A DNA stretch of 64,000 nt from Saprospiraceae bacterium (GCA_019638455.1 JAHBTU010000001.1:1255501-1319500), one strand, 5' to 3'; positions 19,004 through 28,252 are shown, counted from the first letter of the stretch. Notes: generated by a model not told the origin, from the sequence alone. Translations and numbers: made by a program.

Positions 19004-20074
19004 ATGAGCCGTTTTCGCCCGGGAGTCCTTCATGGACAAGAAGTCACCGACCTTTTCAATTATGCCAACGAACACAACTTTGCGCTGCCCGCTGTCAACG
19101 TCATCGGCACCAACTCCGTAAATGCCGTACTCGAAACCGCGGCTGCGGTCAATAGCCCAGTCATTATCCAATTTTCACACGGCGGGGCAGCCTTTTTCGC
19201 TGGCAAAGGCCTCTCCAACGAAGGCAACAAAGCCTCCATACTCGGCGGCATTTCAGGGGCGCAACATGTGCACGCGATGGCCGAGGCATATCGCGTCCCG
19301 GTCATCCTGCACACTGACCACTGCGCATTGAACATCATCACTTGGGTGGATGGCCTGCTTGACGCGGGTGAAAAATTTTATGAAAAAAATGGCTACCCGC
19401 TTTACAGCAGCCACATGCTCGACCTTTCGGAAGAACCACTTCACGAAAACATCGAAATCTCCACTAAATATCTCGCAAGAATGTCGAAAATGGGCATGAC
19501 GCTTGAAATCGAGTTGGGCGTGACAGGCGGAGAAGAAGACGGAGTGGACAACACCGATGTGGATTCGTCGCGTCTCTACACCCAACCCGAAGAAGTAGCC
19601 TATGCTTATGAGCATCTGAAAAAAGTAAGCCCCAATTTCACCGTTGCTGCCGCGTTCGGCAATGTGCACGGGGTTTACAAACCCGGCAACGTCAAATTGC
19701 AACCCGTCATTCTGAAAAACTCGCAAGATTACATAAGGGAAAAATACGGCCTGAACGGCAAGACACCCGTCAACTTTGTCTTTCACGGCGGCTCCGGCTC
19801 TTCACAAGCTGAAATCAGAGAAGCCATCGAATACGGTGCCATCAAGATGAACATTGACACTGATATGCAGTGGGCCTTTTGGGACGGCATCCGCAGCTAT
19901 TATGAGGCGAAAAGTGGCTATCTGCAAGCGCAAATTGGCAACCCAGACGGGGCTGACAAACCCAACAAAAAATACTACGACCCACGAGTGTGGCTGCGGG
20001 AAGGCGAAAAATCGTTTGTAGCACGCCTGAAACAGGCATTTGAAGACCTGAACTGCATGGGGCGCAACGCCTAA
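19004..20074 (+). CDS. fbaA: Class II fructose-bisphosphate aldolase
   Basis: 356 residues from ATG 19004 (MSRFRPGVLHGQEVTDLF); the ATG at 18914 overlaps ftsY. Zn-dependent aldolase splitting fructose-1,6-bisphosphate in glycolysis or joining trioses in gluconeogenesis. Class II marks: NFALPAVNVIGTNSVNAVLE, the zinc and catalytic block HTDHCALNI, ELGVTGGEEDGVDN, the ligand-bearing GNVHGVYKPGN, and phosphate-binding FHGGSGSSQAEI. Length and YYEAKSGYLQAQIGNP tail match the longer class IIA (E. coli FbaA) branch. Confidence 0.97.
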   Translation: MSRFRPGVLHGQEVTDLFNYANEHNFALPAVNVIGTNSVNAVLETAAAVNSPVIIQFSHGGAAFFAGKGLSNEGNKASILGGISGAQHVHAMAEAYRVPVILHTDHCALNIITWVDGLLDAGEKFYEKNGYPLYSSHMLDLSEEPLHENIEISTKYLARMSKMGMTLEIELGVTGGEEDGVDNTDVDSSRLYTQPEEVAYAYEHLKKVSPNFTVAAAFGNVHGVYKPGNVKLQPVILKNSQDYIREKYGLNGKTPVNFVFHGGSGSSQAEIREAIEYGAIKMNIDTDMQWAFWDGIRSYYEAKSGYLQAQIGNPDGADKPNKKYYDPRVWLREGEKSFVARLKQAFEDLNCMGRNA

Positions 20075-20260
20075 ACACCTCTGTTTTTTGAGACGAATCT
20101 CCACCCCTGTGGGCTGACGACAAACAGCACCAACCCGTCTCATTTGCACAAATTGCTCTTTTTGGCAAAAAAGAATTTGGTCTTGTAGGCATCGCAACCC
20201 TCAAGACACACTCTTCGTTTAGGTTCCCGTCAACACAAACTACTTCACACACCTCGCTCT

Positions 20261-21265
20261 ATGCAGCCAACTCTATCAGAACGAACCACCAACCAAAAAC
20301 TCCTTCTTTATATCATTGTCGCTTTTTTGCTGGGCGTCACAGCACTCTACACATTGCAAAATGCAATAGATAAAAAGCCGACACCCCAGAATTCCAACAC
20401 CATATACAGTATAAGTCGGGTGCAAGGATTTCGCAACGTCCAACCATTGTTGCTCGTAGAGACCGCTAACAAAGCAGAGAGCTTTGCCCCACTAAGAGGT
20501 GAATTGCAAAAATTGGTGGATAGCCTGAAAGCCGTTCAACAAATCACTCAGGCCTCCATATTCATAAAGGAATTCGACCGTGGGGAGTGGACCTCGCTAA
20601 ACAAAAACGAGCGTTATCATCCTGCCTCTTTGATGAAAGTGGCATTGATGTTGGGGTATCTGCGCATCGCGGAAACCAACCCCGGATTGTTCGAGCAACA
20701 ATGGTTATACGAACAACCTAACCCCCCCATCACCTCACAATACTATAACTCTAAATCAATAGAACCCGGCAAAAAGTACACCGTGCACGAGCTGCTCTAC
20801 TACATGATAGCGCACTCAGACAATCACGCCACATGGCTATTGGCCAGCCGATTCGACAATGCGCTTCTGAAAAGGATATTTGCGGAGTTCGGCCTGCCAG
20901 AGCCTATTGAAGACGACATTCAATTCACTATGACCGTTAGAGAGTACTCGGTTTTTTTCAATGCCATCTTCAATGCTTCCACTATATCGCCTAGCTATGC
21001 CGACTATGCCGCGGACTTGTTGAGCAACTGCGATTTCCAAGAAGGATTTGTCAAAGGTTTTCCAGCTGGCACCAAAATGTGGCATAAATTCGGAGAATGG
21101 AGAAATTTTGGCCATGACTATGAGCTACACGAGTCAGGCATTGTCTATATGAGCGACAAGCCCTATCTCATCACTATAATGACCAAAGGAAAAGATACCG
21201 ACAATCTGGCACTTGCTATTCAAAAGATTTGCAGAAAAATCCATCAAGAGATTCCTGCTCCCTGA
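20261..21265 (+). CDS. Membrane-anchored serine hydrolase of the class A beta-lactamase fold
   Basis: 334 residues. An N-terminal anchor helix (LLLYIIVAFLLGVTALYTL, about 15-33) leaves the domain in the periplasm. Ser123 lies in HPASLMK, the SxxK active-site motif, and an SDN-type motif appears as AHSDNHATWLL near 186. The usual KTG triad is represented by KFG in KMWHKFGEW. These fit the beta-lactamase2/serine hydrolase family, whose members can be beta-lactamases, peptidases or of unknown substrate. The KFG variant and poor conservation make a true beta-lactamase unlikely to be provable from sequence. Stands alone, converging on the DedA gene. Confidence 0.85.
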   Translation: MQPTLSERTTNQKLLLYIIVAFLLGVTALYTLQNAIDKKPTPQNSNTIYSISRVQGFRNVQPLLLVETANKAESFAPLRGELQKLVDSLKAVQQITQASIFIKEFDRGEWTSLNKNERYHPASLMKVALMLGYLRIAETNPGLFEQQWLYEQPNPPITSQYYNSKSIEPGKKYTVHELLYYMIAHSDNHATWLLASRFDNALLKRIFAEFGLPEPIEDDIQFTMTVREYSVFFNAIFNASTISPSYADYAADLLSNCDFQEGFVKGFPAGTKMWHKFGEWRNFGHDYELHESGIVYMSDKPYLITIMTKGKDTDNLALAIQKICRKIHQEIPAP

Positions 21266-21308
21266 CTTATGAATTTGGCAGCCATACTCTTAGCTTCACC
21301 ACATTTTC

Positions 21309-21360
21309 AGCATGATTGAAACCTCAGTCCATTTGTGAAATCAAGGACATCAATCATGCT
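21309..21360. terminator. Inverted repeat between convergent genes
   Basis: AGCATGATTGA at 21309-21319 pairs perfectly with TCAATCATGCT at 21350-21360, touching the stop codon of the DedA gene. Likely shared termination structure, but the 30-base loop is long and there is no strong T-run. Confidence 0.5.
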
Positions 21361-22007
21361 TATTCTTTTTTGCCAAATTTCACCCGTGCGAACTCCACAA
21401 TTATCGGGAGCACCGAAATGCCGATAATGCCAAATACCACAATTTCAAAATTGTTCTTCACAATCGGTATCTGACCAAAAAAGTAGCCAGCCAGCGTAAG
21501 GCTTGTGACCCATAGAATACCACCGCCGATACAATAGCCAATGAAACGGCGATACTCCATCTTGCCAACGCCCGCCACAAAGGGCGCGAACGTGCGCACT
21601 ATCGGCACAAACCGCGCTATCACCAGTGTTCTCCCACCATATTTTTCGTAAAATTCCTGCGTCTTGTCAATGTATTTCCGCTTCAAAAACCAATAGTCGC
21701 GTGTAAACACCTTGTCACCAAGAAAGCGCCCGAAAAAATAATTAGTATTGTCGCCCAGAATAGCCGCCATAAAAAGGAGCGGTATCAGCAGCCACACGTT
21801 CAGAATACCGGTTTTGGCAGTTATCGCCCCCGCTGCAAACAGCAGCGAATCGCCCGGAAGAAACGGCGTGACCACAAGCCCCGTTTCGCAAAAAATAATC
21901 AGCGCCAATATCAGGTAAGTCGCCAGTTCGTACTCCCGCATGATGTTTTCGAGGTGAACGTCGAGGTGTCGGATGAAGTCAAAAAATTGGGTAAGTAGTT
22001 CAATCAT
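21360..22007 (-). CDS. DedA-family membrane protein
   Basis: 215 residues. Inner-membrane protein of the DedA/VTT family, whose members act in undecaprenyl phosphate or phospholipid translocation and in membrane homeostasis. Typical features: CETGLVVTPFLPGDSLLFAAG, NYFFGRFLGDKVF, the FYEKYGGRTLVIARFVPIVRTFAPFVAGVGKM block with its conserved basic residues, and several hydrophobic helices through to the FGIIGISVLPIIVEF end. A weak -7 box (TACCTTCG on the minus strand at 22062-22055) lies upstream. Monocistronic. Confidence 0.93.
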   Translation of the reverse strand: MIELLTQFFDFIRHLDVHLENIMREYELATYLILALIIFCETGLVVTPFLPGDSLLFAAGAITAKTGILNVWLLIPLLFMAAILGDNTNYFFGRFLGDKVFTRDYWFLKRKYIDKTQEFYEKYGGRTLVIARFVPIVRTFAPFVAGVGKMEYRRFIGYCIGGGILWVTSLTLAGYFFGQIPIVKNNFEIVVFGIIGISVLPIIVEFARVKFGKKE

Positions 22008-22448
22008 AGGTGTTTATTTGCAGAAAAGCGTTTTGGCTGAGTAGAAAAGCCGGGCGAAGGTACATTTATTCGCTCGGATGGATTTTTGGAAAAACCATTA
22101 CGACCATAAACCTACCAACTTGCGCGATTTGTCACCAAAACGTCATACTGCCAAAACGCGCCTTTGAAAATTTTTACCCCACATCTTTATTGGTTGGAAT
22201 AATAAACGTCGGCATATATTTACCCGCCCGGATTTCAAAAATCAAGGCTCATGTTCCCGATCGGCTGACAAGATGTTTTGAAAAAAATATGTTTCGACAG
22301 GATTGACAAGATTTACAGGATTTTTTGAAAACGCCCAATCCAACCCTGTAAATTTTGTCAATCCCGTCGGAAGAAAAAACTGTGGGTCAGCATAAAGGAA
22401 AAACGTGTCAATCGTGTAAATCCTGTCCATAAAAACAAACTCGTCGTC
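22008..22448. other. Gene-free spacer with family 3 hairpins
   Basis: 441 bases between the divergent DedA and flavoprotein genes. A near-perfect hairpin of repeat family 3 sits at 22295-22369, and a further half-unit (GTGTAAATCCTGTCC) near 22416-22430. No gene seen. Confidence 0.6.
22295..22369. repeat. Repeat family 3 hairpin (GACAGGATT...TTTACAGG)
   Basis: Arms at 22295-22319 and 22345-22369 (25 bases each) pair with two mismatches. The same core words GACAGGATT and TGTAAATCTTGTTAATCC occur at 57235-57310. I believe such palindromes are widespread in intergenic DNA of Bacteroidota. Confidence 0.8.
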
Positions 22449-24239
22449 ATGCAGCCGACCAACATAAAAGACCCGGAATATTTCCACAAAGTCGTTGATT
22501 GCCAGTATGCTTGCCCAGCGCATACACCTGTGCCGGAGTACATCCGGCTCATCGCCGCTGAACGCTACACCGAGGCATACATGATAAATTGGGAATCCAA
22601 CGTCTTCCCCGGCGTGCTGGGCCGCACCTGCGACCGCCCCTGCGAACCCGCCTGCCGGCGCGGTCGCGTGGAAGAAGAGCCAGTCGCCATCTGCCGGCTT
22701 AAGCGCGTGGCCGCCGACTTCAAAGGCGAAGTGAAATCGCTCATGCCGCAAGGCCCGTTTCCTCCCAACGGCAAAAAAATCGCCCTCATCGGCGGCGGCC
22801 CGGCCTCGCTCACCGTCGCCCGCGACCTCGCGCCGCTTGGCTACGAAATCCACCTCTACGATGAGCAGGAACTCGGCGGCGGCATGATGCGCAGCCAGAT
22901 TCCGTCGTTCCGCTTGCCCCAAGAGGTGCTGGATGAAGAAGTTGGGTTCATTTTGGACATGGGCATCCACACCCATTTCAAAACCTACGTTTCCAGTATG
23001 CGCGAGATGCTGGGCATGGGCTACGACGCGATTTTCGTCGGCACAGGCGCGCCGCGAGGCCGCGACCTGGCCGACCTGCCCGGCAGAAAAGAAGGCGCGG
23101 CGAACATCCAAATCGGCATCGAGTTCTTGGCAAATGTCGCTTTCGAACACACCAATAAAATAGGTAAAAAAGTCATCGTACTCGGCGGCGGCAACACCGC
23201 GATGGATTGCTGCCGTACCTCGCGGCGGCTCGGCGGCGAAGATGTGAAAGTCGTCGTTCGCAGCCCGCGCAAGGAAATGAAAGCCTCGCCCTGGGAAATC
23301 GAAGACGCTGTGCATGAGGACATTCCAATTTACGAAAACCACGTTCCGAAAGAATTTATCGTGGAAAACGGCAAATTGGTAGGGATGAAATTTGAAAAAG
23401 TAAAAGCCGTGTACGACGAAAACGGTCGCCGTTCGCTCGTGCCAAGCGGCGAACCCGACGTGTTTTTTGAAGCCGACGATGTTTTGATTGCCGTGGGTCA
23501 GGAAAATGCTTTTCCGTGGATTGAACGGGATTTGGGAATTCAGTTCGACAAATGGGAAGTCCCGGTTTTAGACAAAACGACTTTCCAGTCCACGCGCCCG
23601 GAAGTTTTCTTCGGCGGCGACTCGGCGATGGGGCCCAAAAACGTCATCACCGCCGTCGCGCAGGGGCACCAGGCTGCCGTTTCGATTGACCTTTTTTGTC
23701 AGGGCGAAGACCTCATCATGGCGCGCCCCGCTCCGCGTACCAACCTGATTCACCAGAAAATGGGCATCCACGAATGGATGTACGACAGCGCCGTCGCACC
23801 CGATTTGAGATTCAAAGTTCCCCACGCCGATAAATCCAAAACGCTGAAAGACCGGCGGATGGAAGTCGAACTGGGTTTTGACAAAGAACTCGGTTTCAAG
23901 GAAGCCCAACGCTGCCTGAACTGCGACGTGCAAACCGTTTTCACCACCAATCGCTGCATCGAGTGCGACGCCTGCGTAGATATCTGCCCGACGGCTTGCA
24001 TCACCTTCACCGAAAATGGAGAAGAAGCCGACTTGCGCACCCGCCTCAGCGCCCCAGCCAACGAACTTTCTCAAGACCTTTATGTGTCCGACGAACTGCC
24101 GACCAAGCGCGTGATGGTGAAAGACGAAAACGTCTGTCTCCACTGCGGCCTCTGCGCCGAGCGTTGCCCGACTGCCGCTTGGGATATGCAGAAGTACTTG
24201 TACAACGTGGCGAAGGCGGGTGAACTGGAGTATGCGTAA
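22449..24239 (+). CDS. GltD-like NAD(P)H:ferredoxin-type flavoprotein with two C-terminal 4Fe-4S clusters
   Basis: 596 residues. The N-terminal Fer4_20 domain (1-95) has the Cys-rich DCQYACPAHTPVPEYI and GRTCDRPCEPACRRGR. An FAD-binding Rossmann motif (ALIGGGPASLTVARDLA, near 115) and an NAD(P)-binding motif (VIVLGGGNTAMDCCRTSRRLG, near 245) follow, as in the small subunit of glutamate synthase. The C-terminal ferredoxin domain has CIECDACVDICPTAC and CLHCGLCAERCPTA. With a 2-oxoacid:ferredoxin oxidoreductase encoded 2 kb downstream on the same strand, it probably passes electrons between ferredoxin-type clusters and pyridine nucleotide. That link is from context. lspA starts 25 bases after its stop. 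Confidence 0.92.
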   Translation: MQPTNIKDPEYFHKVVDCQYACPAHTPVPEYIRLIAAERYTEAYMINWESNVFPGVLGRTCDRPCEPACRRGRVEEEPVAICRLKRVAADFKGEVKSLMPQGPFPPNGKKIALIGGGPASLTVARDLAPLGYEIHLYDEQELGGGMMRSQIPSFRLPQEVLDEEVGFILDMGIHTHFKTYVSSMREMLGMGYDAIFVGTGAPRGRDLADLPGRKEGAANIQIGIEFLANVAFEHTNKIGKKVIVLGGGNTAMDCCRTSRRLGGEDVKVVVRSPRKEMKASPWEIEDAVHEDIPIYENHVPKEFIVENGKLVGMKFEKVKAVYDENGRRSLVPSGEPDVFFEADDVLIAVGQENAFPWIERDLGIQFDKWEVPVLDKTTFQSTRPEVFFGGDSAMGPKNVITAVAQGHQAAVSIDLFCQGEDLIMARPAPRTNLIHQKMGIHEWMYDSAVAPDLRFKVPHADKSKTLKDRRMEVELGFDKELGFKEAQRCLNCDVQTVFTTNRCIECDACVDICPTACITFTENGEEADLRTRLSAPANELSQDLYVSDELPTKRVMVKDENVCLHCGLCAERCPTAAWDMQKYLYNVAKAGELEYA

Positions 24240-24264
24240 TGTCCTTTCTAAGAAAGTCAAGTAC

Positions 24265-24777
24265 ATGAAAATCAACAAAATACTCCGTTACGCCGCTATT
24301 ATTTTAGTCATTTCCTTTAACATCGGCTGCGACCAAATTTCCAAGGCGGTCGTCCGGGAAAACCTTGAATACCATGAAGACATCCAAGTTTTGGGCGAAC
24401 ACGTCGTATTGACAAAAGTGGAAAACTCTGGCGCGTTTCTTAGTCTCGACGATTCACTGTCACCGATGGCGAAAAACCTTTTACTGACGGTTTTGCCTTC
24501 GGCGGCCTTGTTGATGATGTTCTTTTGGTTGTTCACCAACAATCCCGGCAAGTGGGCGCTTTTCGGACTTTGTTGCATGGTGGGCGGCGGCATCGGCAAC
24601 ATCTTCGACCGAATCGTGCATGGCTCCGTGACCGATTTTTTGTTCATCCAATACGGTTTTTTCCGAACAGGCATTTTCAACGCCGCCGATGTTTCGATTA
24701 CGTTTGGAGTGTGTTTGGTGGTGGCGCAGCAGGTGTTTAAAACCATGAACAATCTCAAAAACAGCCTATTTTTGTAA
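24265..24777 (+). CDS. lspA: Lipoprotein signal peptidase (signal peptidase II)
   Basis: 170 residues from ATG 24265. Aspartic protease of the inner membrane that cuts prolipoproteins before the lipidated Cys. All family blocks are seen: the N-terminal CDQISKAVV, VENSGAFLSL, the first catalytic Asp in GGGIGNIFDRIVHGSVTDF, and the second in FNAADVSITFG, among four hydrophobic segments. It sits inside the oxidoreductase operon, an unusual place for lspA; whether this is the only copy in the genome cannot be told. Next gene starts 13 bases downstream. Confidence 0.93.
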   Translation: MKINKILRYAAIILVISFNIGCDQISKAVVRENLEYHEDIQVLGEHVVLTKVENSGAFLSLDDSLSPMAKNLLLTVLPSAALLMMFFWLFTNNPGKWALFGLCCMVGGGIGNIFDRIVHGSVTDFLFIQYGFFRTGIFNAADVSITFGVCLVVAQQVFKTMNNLKNSLFL

Positions 24778-24790
24778 AAAACTTTGGTCA

Positions 24791-25030
24791 ATGACACAGC
24801 TATTGCTCGAAATACCCCGACAACAGGATTTGGAAATGCGCTTGACGCTTTTCAAACGACTAAACATCCGCGTCGTGCAGCGTTCTGGTAATGCAGTTGA
24901 ACCAAAGCCGGATGACGAAGAAACGGCGTTTATTCTTGCCGGATTACCACCTATGCAAGACTTCGAAGCGTATGAACGGGAATTTGAAGAAAGCCGGAAA
25001 AACAAACTTCTGCCCTCGCGGGAAAATTGA
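24791..25030 (+). CDS. Putative antitoxin of a VapBC-like pair
   Basis: 79 residues: LLLEIPRQQDLEMRLTLFKR, then an acidic middle and a Glu/Lys-rich end (MQDFEAYEREFEESRKNK). No DNA-binding fold can be assigned with confidence. The call rests on position: it ends 5 bases before the start of a PIN-domain toxin gene, the usual antitoxin-toxin order and spacing, and its size and charge fit. Confidence 0.55.
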   Translation: MTQLLLEIPRQQDLEMRLTLFKRLNIRVVQRSGNAVEPKPDDEETAFILAGLPPMQDFEAYEREFEESRKNKLLPSREN

Positions 25031-25035
25031 CCGAC

Positions 25036-25397
25036 ATGAAAATACTCGATGCCAATATCTTCATCTACGCGCCTCAGCCGATGTACGCGCATCTGCGTCC
25101 ATTGCTGATTGACCCAGATTCAGTAGTCTCGGATATAACGCGGGTAGAAGTATTGGGTTTTCATGCCTCGATCAAAAAAGCAAAACCTATTACGAGACGG
25201 TATTTCGGCGCATTGCCCGACTTCCAATTACCACAGATGTACTTGACCAAGCCATTTTGCTGCGACAAGCAAAGAAAATGTCGTTGGGCGATTCGATTGT
25301 TGCGGCGACTGCTTTGCTGAATAACCTCGAACTTAACACCCGCAATATCAATGATTTTTCACACATACAAGGGCTGGTTCTGGTGAATCCTGTGTGA
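25036..25397 (+). pseudogene. PIN-domain (VapC-like) toxin gene with a one-base frameshift
   Basis: The first part reads MKILDANIFIYAPQ...DITRVEVLGFHASIKK, with the first catalytic Asp (LDAN) and the central acidic residue (RVEVLGFH). After the A6 run at 25174-25179 the PIN domain continues in the -1 frame: TYYETVFRRIARLPITTDVLDQAILLR, then KKMSLGDSIVAATAL with the third acidic site and ending LNTRNINDFSHIQGLVLVNPV at 25397. One added base would restore a 120-residue toxin; as read, the frame ends at 25320 after 94 residues. PIN toxins cut RNA. The break may be decay, a sequencing error, or slippage at the A-run. Confidence 0.85.
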
Positions 25398-25463
25398 ATT
25401 ATACCCCGCCACTCACGCGAGGTGTTGTAGGCGGGATGCCAACAACGGCAGAATGATAAAACT

Positions 25464-26315
25464 ATGACCATTCAAGAAGCAAAAAATTTAAGAAAAACAA
25501 TTCTCGAAAGTAGCACTTTGCTTCAACCCAGTTATGTCATCGAGAAAAAACTCACTGACGGTGAACGGATTTCCAATTTTCATGATTGGGCGAATGGAAA
25601 ACTTTATGAAGGAGCGTTTTTAATAAGAAATGATTACGGAGAGGCATATTGGCTCGTTCTGATAAAGTGGAATTTAAAAATTGGCTACTATTTGGTTGTT
25701 TTCCCAGAAAAGAAAAGTGGGCCAATGATTGAAATTCGCAATTTAGAGAATACAAGTGCCTCTAAATTTTTCACTTGGAGGTATAAACCAAGTAAACGAG
25801 ATAAGAACAACGAAGAACGTAAGAGAATTTTTGAAAAGTATTCGCTCGATCTGAATGTTTCTATTTCTTTTCCTGAAAAATCTTATGAAGTTCAAGCTTT
25901 TTTAGATGAATTGTTTTCGCTTGCTGAAATAAGAATCAAGGCAGATGCTCTTATTGCAAATGAACCAGAAATTAGAGAAGGGTTTCCAGAAGGAAAAAGA
26001 ATTGAGCGACTTCATTACCGTCGAGAAAGGAATCCAAAGGTAGTGAGACTAGCAAAGAAAAACTTTAAGGAAAAAAATGGAAGATTGTTTTGCCAGATTT
26101 GTGGCTTTGATTTCCAACAAGTATACGGTAAAGTCGGAGAAGATTACATTGAAGCACATCATACCCTGCCATTAAGTGAGATTGAAAACGAACAAACACA
26201 AACACAGATTGAAGACATTGCTTTACTCTGTTCAAATTGTCATAAGATGATTCACCGGAAAAGACCTTGGCTGACAATGATCGAAATTAAGAATTTGATT
26301 GCAAACCATAAATAA
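25464..26315 (+). CDS. HNH endonuclease with unknown N-terminal domain
   Basis: 283 residues. The C-terminal 80 residues are an HNH nuclease of the McrA type: zinc knuckles CQIC and CSNC enclose the EAHHTLPLSE core, and the end is CHKMIHRKRPW. Residues 1-190 form a separate, unrecognised domain with aromatic strands (GAFLIRNDYGEAYWLVLIKW, KIGYYLVVFPEKKSG), as in restriction-like enzymes where the N-terminal part recognises DNA. The gene is visibly richer in A and T than its neighbours (many AAA, GAA, ATT codons), a sign of transfer. Its stop lies one base before the start of the next gene, so it has inserted neatly into the operon. Confidence 0.85.
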   Translation: MTIQEAKNLRKTILESSTLLQPSYVIEKKLTDGERISNFHDWANGKLYEGAFLIRNDYGEAYWLVLIKWNLKIGYYLVVFPEKKSGPMIEIRNLENTSASKFFTWRYKPSKRDKNNEERKRIFEKYSLDLNVSISFPEKSYEVQAFLDELFSLAEIRIKADALIANEPEIREGFPEGKRIERLHYRRERNPKVVRLAKKNFKEKNGRLFCQICGFDFQQVYGKVGEDYIEAHHTLPLSEIENEQTQTQIEDIALLCSNCHKMIHRKRPWLTMIEIKNLIANHK

Positions 26316-26316
26316 A

Positions 26317-28197
26317 ATGGCCGCAAATAATCACCTCACCGCACTCAACGACTTCGTAGTCCGTTTCGCCAACGTCAACGGCACCGGCTCGGCTAGCGCG
26401 AACGATATGTTCGCCAAGGCCATTTTTCGCATGGGCATCCCCGTATCGCCCAAAAACATTTTTCCGTCCAACATTCAGGGTTTGCCCACATGGTACGAGG
26501 TGCGCGTCAGCGAAAAAGGCTATCTCGGCCGCCGCGAAGGCATAGACATCATGGTCTGTGTGAACCCGCAGAGTATGCCGAAAGACATCGCAGCCGTGCG
26601 TCCCAAAGGCTACTTCATCTACGACAACACGAAGGAACTGCACAAGGAGTTCATCCGCGACGACATCCACTACCTCGGCGTGCCGATGATGCAGATGTGC
26701 ATGGACAAATTCGCCGACCCGCGCCAGCGCCAATTGCTGAAAAACATGGTCTATATCGGCGCGCTCGCGGCTTTGCTCGACATCGAAGTGCCTGTGTTGC
26801 ACGGTATTATCACGGAAAAATTCAAAGGCAAAGAAAAACTCATCACCGCCAACTTCGAGGCTTTGGACATGGGTTTCCAATACGCCAAAGAACATTTCCA
26901 ATGTCCGCTCAGCCTCCGGCTCGAACGCCGCGACAAGGTGGGCGACTGGATTATGCTCGACGGCAACACGGCTTGCGGCCTCGGCGCGGTCTATGCCGGT
27001 GCGACGGTGTTGGCCTGGTACCCCATCACGCCCTCCACCTCGCTGGCCGACGCTTTTGGCAAATACGCCAAAAAACTCCGTGTGGACCCGGAAACGGGGC
27101 AAAACAAATTCGCCATCGTGCAGGCGGAGGACGAACTGGCAGCCATCGGCGTCGTTATCGGCGCGAACTGGAACGGCGCGCGCTCATTCACAGCCACGAG
27201 CGGCCCCGGCGTGTCGCTGATGAGCGAGTTTTTGGGGTTGGCCTATTTCGCCGAAATCCCTACCGTGCTCGTGGACGTGCAGCGTGGCGGCCCTTCTACC
27301 GGGATGCCGACGCGGACGCAACAGTCTGATATTCTGTCGGCTGCGTATGCTTCGCACGGCGACACCAAGCAGGTTTTGCTGTTCCCCAGCACGCCGAAAG
27401 AGTGTTTCGACTTCACGGCGGAAGCCTTCGATTTGGCCGAACGCCTGCAAACCCCAATCATCGTGATGACCGACCTCGACCTCGGCATGAACGACAATAT
27501 GTCGCCGCCGCTCCAATGGGACGACAGCCGCGTGTATGACCGGGGCAAAGTGCTGACAGCAGAAGAGTTGGAAAACATGGGCGAACGCTACGGACGCTAT
27601 TTGGACGTGGACGGCGACGGCATCACTTGGCGCACGATTCCCGGTACGCACCCGACCAAAGGCTCTTTTTTCACTCGCGGCACCTCACGCGACGAGTATG
27701 CCACTTATACCGAAGAGGGCGCCGCATACGTCCGCAACGTGGACAGGCTGTTGAAGAAATGGGAGACCACCAAACAATATGTGCCCGGCCCCGAATTTTA
27801 TCAAGAAGAGAAACAGAATGCGTTCGGCGTGATTTTCTTTGGCACCACTACTTACGCAGCATTGGAAGCACAGGAGTTGTTGGCCGAACAAGGCATCACG
27901 CTCGATGCGATGCGCATCAAGGCGTTTCCTTTCAACGAGGATGTCAGAAAATTCATTCGGCAACACGAGCGCGTCTATGTGGTGGAGCAAAACCGCGACG
28001 CGCAATTCAGAACCCTGTTGATGAACGAATTGGATGTCAACCCGACCAAATTGGTGCCCATTCTCAACTACGATGGCTTCCCCATCACGGCGGAAACGAT
28101 TCGCCAGCAGATTTACAAAAGCCTGTTGGGAAAACTGTCGCCAGCGTTTGCAGAGCACGAGGCCGCGCCACCGAGCGATTCGGAGGTGGAAGAGTAA
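26317..28197 (+). CDS. korA: 2-oxoacid:ferredoxin oxidoreductase, fused gamma-alpha subunit
   Basis: 626 residues from ATG 26317. The N-terminal gamma domain (1-190: VRFANVNGTGSASANDMFAKAI, YEVRVSEKGYLGRREG) binds CoA in this superfamily; the alpha domain follows, with GNTACGLGAVYAGATVLAWYPITPSTSLAD, EDELAAIGVVIGANWNGARSFTATSGPG, and the GGPSTGMPTRTQQSD loop. With the beta subunit encoded at 28306 it oxidises a 2-oxoacid (2-oxoglutarate most likely by resemblance to KorAB) to acyl-CoA and reduces ferredoxin. No 4Fe-4S delta subunit is present; the flavoprotein at 22449 may fill that role. Followed by hairpins in the 108-base gap before korB. Confidence 0.92.
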   Translation: MAANNHLTALNDFVVRFANVNGTGSASANDMFAKAIFRMGIPVSPKNIFPSNIQGLPTWYEVRVSEKGYLGRREGIDIMVCVNPQSMPKDIAAVRPKGYFIYDNTKELHKEFIRDDIHYLGVPMMQMCMDKFADPRQRQLLKNMVYIGALAALLDIEVPVLHGIITEKFKGKEKLITANFEALDMGFQYAKEHFQCPLSLRLERRDKVGDWIMLDGNTACGLGAVYAGATVLAWYPITPSTSLADAFGKYAKKLRVDPETGQNKFAIVQAEDELAAIGVVIGANWNGARSFTATSGPGVSLMSEFLGLAYFAEIPTVLVDVQRGGPSTGMPTRTQQSDILSAAYASHGDTKQVLLFPSTPKECFDFTAEAFDLAERLQTPIIVMTDLDLGMNDNMSPPLQWDDSRVYDRGKVLTAEELENMGERYGRYLDVDGDGITWRTIPGTHPTKGSFFTRGTSRDEYATYTEEGAAYVRNVDRLLKKWETTKQYVPGPEFYQEEKQNAFGVIFFGTTTYAALEAQELLAEQGITLDAMRIKAFPFNEDVRKFIRQHERVYVVEQNRDAQFRTLLMNELDVNPTKLVPILNYDGFPITAETIRQQIYKSLLGKLSPAFAEHEAAPPSDSEVEE

Positions 28198-28216
28198 CGC
28201 CAACCTTTGGTTGGCG
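28198..28216 (+). terminator. Hairpin after korA
   Basis: CGCCAACC-TTT-GGTTGGCG folds perfectly one base after the korA stop. No T-run follows, so it may stabilise or partly terminate the korA message rather than end it. Confidence 0.5.
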
Positions 28217-28252
28217 AGTGCCGCATTTTTTGAAATAACTTTTAAAAAAAGC

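Noticed and set aside
20261-21265. Beta-lactamase resistance gene
   Set aside because: SxxK and SDN motifs are present but KTG is KFG and the rest is far from known lactamases, so only the fold can be claimed.
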